Source of the DNA: Lewinella sp038528965
Lineage (GTDB): Bacteria; Bacteroidota; Bacteroidia; Chitinophagales; Saprospiraceae
DNA length: 64,000 bases
Assembly: GCA_038528965.1 (NCBI GenBank)
Contig: JBCBEC010000005.1
Coordinates: forward strand, 124,001 to 188,000
Direction of reading: 5' to 3'
In this document: positions 59,281 through 64,000 of the stretch, piece by piece
Position numbering within the stretch: the stretch's first letter is position 1
How the letters are laid out: each line of letters opens with the position of its first letter
Notes under the pieces: generated by a model
Databases searched by the model: none
Seen by the model: only the letters and a program-made list of their open reading frames with translations
Told to the model about the DNA's origin: nothing
Position numbers and translations under genes: made by a program

Positions 59281-60018
59281 CTACAAGATGAGCTTTTCCA
59301 GGAAATCACCTACACCATAAGCAACCGCTGCTGCTACGCCACCCCAGAAAAGTGTTTCTCCCATACTCCGCCAGTGGCTGGTTTCTGTAACGTAAGATTT
59401 GCAAAAACCGATAAAGAGAAAGGTAAGACCGGTGAGGATTGAAGTGGCCAAAAACAGATTGACCGATAAATTGCCGGCATAATCCCATACATAAAAGAGC
59501 AGCGGTAAAAAGCCAATACAAATAAAGGAAATAAAGGTCACCCCGCCGATCAGCTTAGGTGATCGTCCTTCTTCCATCATTTTTAACTCCTCCTTCATCA
59601 TAACATCCACCCAGCGGTCACGATCAGCGGTGATCACATCTACGACTTGCTCCAATAATGGACCGCTAAATCCCTTCGCGGCGTAGATGTCCCGAATTTC
59701 TTCGCGCTCGGCTTGCGGCGTATGATCTACTTCCCAGTATTCTTGATTCTGGTGTTTTTTAAAATTATCTATCTGTGACTTAGCGGCCAGGTAGGCACCT
59801 ACAGACATGCTTAGGCCATCGGCAAGTAGATTGGCAAAGCCCAAAATTAGCACTACTGCGGAACTCAGGTTGGCTCCCGCAGCTCCTGCAACTACGGCGA
59901 ATGTAGTGACGCTACCGTCAATTCCACCGTAGACAAATTCACCTAGATAGGCCTGCCAGCGCTCAAGTAACGAGTGCTTGCTTTTTGAGCTGTCAGTGTT
60001 TGGGTTGGCTTCTTCCAT
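59281..60018 (-). CDS. VIT1/CCC1 family Fe2+/Mn2+ transporter
   Basis: A 245-residue membrane protein. The first helix has the signature FVYGGIDGSVTTFAVVAGAAGA, and the second LGFANLLADGLSMSVGAYLA with the metal-binding Asp and Met. The cytoplasmic helical insert (about 95-160) is rich in Glu and Met (DVMMKEELKMMEEGRSP), matching the metal-collecting domain of VIT1. Three more helices follow. Members sequester or export Fe2+ or Mn2+. It is the third gene of the Usp operon (7 nt after the second gene), linking metal handling to that stress unit. Confidence 0.9.
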   Translation of the reverse strand: MEEANPNTDSSKSKHSLLERWQAYLGEFVYGGIDGSVTTFAVVAGAAGANLSSAVVLILGFANLLADGLSMSVGAYLAAKSQIDNFKKHQNQEYWEVDHTPQAEREEIRDIYAAKGFSGPLLEQVVDVITADRDRWVDVMMKEELKMMEEGRSPKLIGGVTFISFICIGFLPLLFYVWDYAGNLSVNLFLATSILTGLTFLFIGFCKSYVTETSHWRSMGETLFWGGVAAAVAYGVGDFLEKLIL

Positions 60019-60025
60019 GATCTGT

Positions 60026-60772
60026 TTATTGTACAGTTGCGGCTTCAGCTGCTGGCATTAAGTAGCATCTGAGAATGTCGGTTAAGGCCACTTTAATCTG
60101 GTCGCAGGGCCAAACTAAGTTTTCCTGATAGCCGTCCATTAAGGCTTTCTGGTAAGAAGCGATGCACTCGTATATTTCATTCATAGCAGCCTTGTGCTTG
60201 TCCTCGTCTACCTGTGGTGCGTATATTGTCATATGGGCTTCCGCTCGCTGTTCGTAGTCGTGCAGGACGCAAACCATTTCATCGAATAGACATTCCAATT
60301 CCTGCCATTCCAGTAGGCCTAGTTTGGGATCATTGGTAGCAGAATGTATTTCCGTGAAAATGGATTGTACATCCCACCATAAATCCAGCGGGTAATAATC
60401 TTGACGATGAAACTGACGAGCAATTTGGAATTCTCGTTGAATAGCATTGATGATATCTTGAATTTCAAGAAAGTCCGACTGGTTTTGAGCTTGATCAAGA
60501 TGTCCTACTAGGGCATCAACCGTACCAATGAATAAATAGGGATTGTAGGCCTGTAAAGGAAAGTCACCAATCTCTGTACGACTAGTCTGCCATTGCTGTA
60601 GAAGCGTTTCGTAATGAAGGCTCAGGGTTTGAGCATCCTGAGCATTAGCACTGAGCCATACCTGGATAAGCGCCTGGTCGAGCTTCGGAAAGATAAAGGG
60701 CGGTACCTCATTGGTACTTAGGTTGCTACTAGAGAGCAATACTATGCAAACCAGAATTACGAGTCCTCTCAT
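60026..60772 (-). CDS. Unknown exported helical protein
   Basis: 248 residues. A hydrophobic N-terminus (MRGLVILVCIVLLSSSNLST) looks like a signal peptide. The rest is helical and acidic with conserved-looking aromatic and His residues (FQIARQFHRQDYYPLDLWWDVQ, EQRAEAHMTIYAPQ) that could bind metal or haem as in four-helix bundles, but no CxxCH is present. It was not recognised. Its first 44 nt overlap the end of the Usp gene in another frame, and the VIT1/CCC1 gene follows after 7 nt, so it is firmly in that operon. Confidence 0.6.
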   Translation of the reverse strand: MRGLVILVCIVLLSSSNLSTNEVPPFIFPKLDQALIQVWLSANAQDAQTLSLHYETLLQQWQTSRTEIGDFPLQAYNPYLFIGTVDALVGHLDQAQNQSDFLEIQDIINAIQREFQIARQFHRQDYYPLDLWWDVQSIFTEIHSATNDPKLGLLEWQELECLFDEMVCVLHDYEQRAEAHMTIYAPQVDEDKHKAAMNEIYECIASYQKALMDGYQENLVWPCDQIKVALTDILRCYLMPAAEAATVQ

Positions 60773-61580
60773 GAATAGGGCGTTTTTGAGCAGGTAAAAT
60801 GAATAGCGGAGTCTGGATGTCGAAGAGTTCTTCTTTAGTCAAGCTGGTTTTGAAAAGTCGCTCCAACCAAGGTCGGCGCTCATGAATCATTACCAGCAGG
60901 TCACCATTATTCTCTACGCAGAAATTGGCAAGTGACTTTGGAATCGACTCCTTGACTGGAATACTCAAGGCACGGTTGGGAATCCCGTCCAGATCTATTG
61001 CTTGCTGTCCAACACTGATTTCGTCAATATCCTCGGTGGTGTTGACAAATATGATTTCACCCTTAGTTTTACGAACCAATGTCAACACCGGCTCTAAGGA
61101 TCCGATATGGCTAGCTTCCTCATCCAGACCAATTACAAAGGTCTTTAAGCCGCTGTAGGGGTATTCGTGGGGCACGGCCACGAGCGGCACCGGTGTACGG
61201 TCCATTAAGAAGGCGGTGGTACTACCAACGGTCATTTCTTTCAAGGCACTCAGTCCTTTGGTTCCCGTGACGATCAGATCAAAATCCTTGCCTTTCAAAA
61301 AGGATAGGATGAAGATCTTGGGGTCTTGATTCGCAATCTTAGCGGTAAATTTTACGCTTGGTGCAACTGCTTTTAACTTTGGCAGGAGGGCTTTGAAGTC
61401 ATCCTCAGCCTGCTCTTTGAATACATCATCAAGCTTGATGAACATCGCAGACCGGCTTACGACATTGATGCAGTGCAGCAAGACGAGTTCACCACCACCC
61501 AGGTCTTCTAGCATCCGCGCGGCCCAGCCACAAGCAGTCATCGAAGCCGAGGAAAAATCGATCGGGCATAGTACTTTCAT
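60729..61580 (-). CDS. Tandem universal stress protein, second copy
   Basis: 283 residues with two Usp domains. The first (1-140) is canonical, with VLCPIDFSSASMTACGWAARM and IVTGTKGLSALKEMTVGSTT (glycine motif). The second (145-270) is degenerate (DLLVMIHERRPWLERLFKTS). This is the reverse of the first Usp gene, where the second domain is the intact one. First gene of a three-gene operon; the promoter carries TAGTTTTG and a GGTGA-N6-TCACC site about 62 bp upstream of the start. Confidence 0.9.
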   Translation of the reverse strand: MKVLCPIDFSSASMTACGWAARMLEDLGGGELVLLHCINVVSRSAMFIKLDDVFKEQAEDDFKALLPKLKAVAPSVKFTAKIANQDPKIFILSFLKGKDFDLIVTGTKGLSALKEMTVGSTTAFLMDRTPVPLVAVPHEYPYSGLKTFVIGLDEEASHIGSLEPVLTLVRKTKGEIIFVNTTEDIDEISVGQQAIDLDGIPNRALSIPVKESIPKSLANFCVENNGDLLVMIHERRPWLERLFKTSLTKEELFDIQTPLFILPAQKRPIHERTRNSGLHSIAL

Positions 61581-61609
61581 TTTGCTTTGCTTTAAGTGTT
61601 TTGCTTGCT

Positions 61610-61676
61610 CAAAACTAAATGAAGTACAGTCAATAAAATCTAATCGCTGTCAACACTAATGGTGATAATCGTCACC
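61610..61676 (-). promoter_or_regulatory. Usp-VIT operon promoter with Crp/Fnr-like operator
   Basis: The -7 box TAGTTTTG (61617-61610) fits TAnnTTTG. GGTGA-N6-TCACC (61661-61676), a perfect palindrome in its half-sites, is centred about 62 bp upstream of the implied start, the class I activator position. Confidence 0.55.
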
Positions 61677-61727
61677 CTTTTGACTAGTAGAAACAGGAAT
61701 GATTTTTGGAAAAGAAACGCTTGCCAA

Positions 61728-63692
61728 TTACTCGTAGGGAGTGGGCAATTCATCGGTGCGGAAGGGGCGTAAGGGCCGATTCTGACTATTGAAAAGCCTT
61801 AACGGACCGGGATTGTCGGCCCAGGCGTAGCGTACATACATCGGATTGGGAACTGCCGGGTGCCATACGGCCACGCTTGTCCCATTGAGGAGGCGGGCGT
61901 TGGCCCAAACAAAATTACCATCGGCGCCTGCTATCGCAAATCCCGGTAGGTCATTGGGGGTGGCACTGCTGAGTGTAGAACCGTGCGTTCGGAAGTAACA
62001 GCGGATTTCACTACCAAAGGGGAGGCTGATAAAATAGGAAGCATCTGGAATCAAGGATTGGTCGCCGTAGACTATACGCCGCGCGTCTTCGGCTAGTCGA
62101 GTCCCGACAATGAACTTATTATCCGGGTGAATATTGAAGGGATCCCCCGTATCAATGGTAGTAGTTAAGGCAGTATTGTGCCGCTTGAGGGTATAAATTT
62201 GACTTTCACGTAAGGTCGCCCAACTGCTTGCTGTGGGTTGGTCCGTAGTTGTTCGAAAATAAGGGAGTTGCGTAGTTATAAATGGAAAATCACCGATACC
62301 CCACTGGGCTCTCCAGTCGTCGATGAGGGCGATCTGTTTATCACGGTAGTAAAAAGGGTCTCCGGTATCACTTTCGCCCTGGTACCAGATGACACCTGCC
62401 ATGCGTAGGCCGGTTACTGGTGCCACCATACCATTGAAAATAAGACTGGGATTGGCATTGGGGTTAAAGCTTGCTGGGCGGTCTGCTATATCTGTTACTC
62501 CCAGGCGGTAAGCCCAGTAACCACTTAGGCTTCTCTGCCAATTATTGGTGCTAAGCCTGGGGTCATTCACTAAGTTACTGGCTTGCGGTTCAGCCCCGTG
62601 ATCCCACTGGCGCAAGGTCAGTGTGTTCTCCCCTTGGCGTAACACAGATGCGGAGACAGCATAGGAAGCTGCAGTACTCGTACGCTGATTTTCACTGATG
62701 AGTTCACCGTTGAGCCACAGTTGCTGTGCCCCTTCACTTTGCCCCAGCTGTACTTGCACATCCCGAGCAGCTTGTTCTTCGCTTAGCGTAAAGCTCTTTT
62801 TGAACCAAATGGACCGATCTCTGGTCGGGTTGATATCGGCATTCCAAGGTTTAGGCAGGAGCATGTCGGGCCAGTTGGACCAATCTGTTTCGTCTGCCCA
62901 CCAATTTTCTACTAGCCCCTGATCTTGGGTATCCAATTCACGATCCCATATTTCTTGCGATTGCGCAATGCTGTCTTGTATCGCGGCGATATCCAGTTGT
63001 TCCAGTTCTTGTAAATCATCCTCCAGATCAGGGAAGGCAGATAAGCCATCCGGACTTACCCAGGTGTCAATTCGAGTACCACCCCAGGTGATTTCGATAA
63101 TGCCGATTGGAACGTCCAGCTCCAAGTGTAAATTGCGGCCAAAGAAATAGGCAACAGCGGAGAAATTCGGACTGTTAACTGGGTTACAGACTCGCCAACT
63201 ACCACTATTCAGTGATTTGTTGGGCGTGTTTTCCAGTCGCTTAGGGACTTCAAAAAAGCGCATGTCTGGCCAATTGGCTGCCGCACTCTCTTGGTCTCCA
63301 TTTTCTATTTGGCGAATCTGCCATTCCATATTTGACTGCCCCGAGCAAATCCAGACCTCGCCTAATAGAATATCTTCAAAGTTGAGTGTCTCTGTTTCTG
63401 TTCGCACTTCTAGGGTGTAGGGGCCACCGGCGTTCAAGGCACCCAGCTCTGCATTCCAATTGCCTTCATCATCGGCAAAGGCTAGACTAAGTTGGGTGTG
63501 TAATTCCAAGTAAACTGCGGTTCCTGGTTCTGCGGTACCCCAAATTTGAATGGGTTGATCACGTTGCAATACCATGTGGTCGCCGAAGAGCGATGATACC
63601 GTCAGCTGAGCTTGCGCAATAGTATTCACAAGAAGACATAACGTAAGCAGTATGCTCCGGAAATTGATAAGTCCTGAAATTGGGTGGCGCAT
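61728..63692 (-). CDS. Sialate O-acetylesterase-type SGNH hydrolase
   Basis: 654 residues from the ATG at 63692 (MRHPISGLINFRSILLTLCLL, signal peptide). A beta-sandwich start (FGDHMVLQRDQPIQIWG) precedes the SGNH domain. Block I is VWICSGQSNMEW, with nucleophile about S120; the central GVIWYQGESDTGD and a later His in DPFNIHPDNK fit the family. A galactose-binding-like insert lies around 260-400 (RDRSIWFKKSFTL, QLWLNGEL). Members remove O-acetyl groups from sialic acid or plant and algal glycans. No glycan cluster is adjacent. No T9SS tail. Confidence 0.9.
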   Translation of the reverse strand: MRHPISGLINFRSILLTLCLLVNTIAQAQLTVSSLFGDHMVLQRDQPIQIWGTAEPGTAVYLELHTQLSLAFADDEGNWNAELGALNAGGPYTLEVRTETETLNFEDILLGEVWICSGQSNMEWQIRQIENGDQESAAANWPDMRFFEVPKRLENTPNKSLNSGSWRVCNPVNSPNFSAVAYFFGRNLHLELDVPIGIIEITWGGTRIDTWVSPDGLSAFPDLEDDLQELEQLDIAAIQDSIAQSQEIWDRELDTQDQGLVENWWADETDWSNWPDMLLPKPWNADINPTRDRSIWFKKSFTLSEEQAARDVQVQLGQSEGAQQLWLNGELISENQRTSTAASYAVSASVLRQGENTLTLRQWDHGAEPQASNLVNDPRLSTNNWQRSLSGYWAYRLGVTDIADRPASFNPNANPSLIFNGMVAPVTGLRMAGVIWYQGESDTGDPFYYRDKQIALIDDWRAQWGIGDFPFITTQLPYFRTTTDQPTASSWATLRESQIYTLKRHNTALTTTIDTGDPFNIHPDNKFIVGTRLAEDARRIVYGDQSLIPDASYFISLPFGSEIRCYFRTHGSTLSSATPNDLPGFAIAGADGNFVWANARLLNGTSVAVWHPAVPNPMYVRYAWADNPGPLRLFNSQNRPLRPFRTDELPTPYE

Positions 63693-63833
63693 GAGGCTAT
63701 TTTGAGATGGTGCGCGCAAGTAAATTCGAGTCAACAAATTACAAATAAATACCATGAGTTGGTACTCATTTATCGCGGAGAAGTTGCAAATATTAACGTA
63801 TTTCGCGCTGAGATAACCTGAAATGCAACTGAC

Positions 63834-64000
63834 ATGATTGTCAATTTAATGAGTGATACCGTAACCCGCCCAACTTCTGCAATGAAAGAGGCGATGTTGC
63901 GAGCTGAAGTAGGGGATGATGTATTCCGGCAGGACCCCACTATTAATAAGTTGGAAATCTACGCTGCTGATCTTTTTGGTAAGGAAGCGGCATTGTTTTG
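63834..64000 (+). CDS. ltaE: N-terminus of low-specificity L-threonine aldolase (cut by window edge)
   Basis: The first 55 residues read MIVNLMSDTVTRPTSAMKEA and continue through AEVGDDVFRQDPTINKLE. The SDTVTRPT and EVGDDV-DPT-N-LE blocks are the characteristic start of PLP-dependent threonine aldolase, which splits threonine to glycine and acetaldehyde. The start is at 63834 rather than the internal ATG at 63849, because family members begin a few residues before SDTVT. The PLP lysine lies beyond the window. Confidence 0.88.
   Translation, partial: MIVNLMSDTVTRPTSAMKEAMLRAEVGDDVFRQDPTINKLEIYAADLFGKEAALF

Overview
The window looks like chromosome of a Bacteroidota member, most likely a Saprospiria/Lewinella-like bacterium. 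This rests on exported proteins ending in type IX secretion (T9SS) sorting domains, SprB-type and cohesin/dockerin repeats, a one-piece periplasmic beta-propeller histidine kinase, EAD11 and caspase domains, and promoters carrying the Bacteroidota -7 box TAnnTTTG. The assignment is from family knowledge and was not tested by a search.

Layout. 0-5.3 kb: start of an exported protein and a giant T9SS surface protein. 5.7-7 kb: metK. 7-12 kb: three tandem M43 metallopeptidases. 12-23.5 kb: mdh, small membrane and exported proteins, a FabH-like synthase, a NarL-type regulator/propeller kinase pair, an FAH-family hydrolase, an EAD11 membrane protein and a helical-repeat protein. 23.7-29 kb: a cohesin/SprB adhesin followed by two small dockerin-type proteins. 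29-34.4 kb: M28 peptidase, 1-Cys peroxiredoxin, and metY-metX behind a SAM-I riboswitch plus a short ORF ending in five cysteines. 34.4-44.4 kb: OsmC, an alpha/alpha-toroid protein, purU, glgA, TauE, YceI, a prolyl oligopeptidase and a MATE pump. 44.5-50 kb: an apparently more AT-rich accessory island with a caspase, a guanidino-group deiminase homologue, two unknown proteins, a truncated deiminase paralogue and a divergent helical-repeat gene. 50-56.5 kb: RlpA/SPOR, CotH/beta-helix and DUF4956 genes, then a coiled-coil protein and a phosphoesterase lipoprotein. 56.7-61.6 kb: a stress block (two tandem-Usp proteins, a CBS protein, a VIT1/CCC1 transporter) sharing TGA-N6-TCA operators. 61.7-64 kb: a sialate O-acetylesterase and the start of a threonine aldolase.

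Most notable are (1) the SAM-I aptamer followed by a poly-cysteine leader ORF in front of metY-metX, suggesting combined sensing of SAM and cysteine; (2) the caspase plus deiminase island; (3) cohesin and dockerin modules shared by neighbouring surface proteins; and (4) Crp/Fnr-like sites at coherent distances from -7 boxes in the stress block. No tRNA, rRNA, intact insertion sequence, prophage or CRISPR array was seen.
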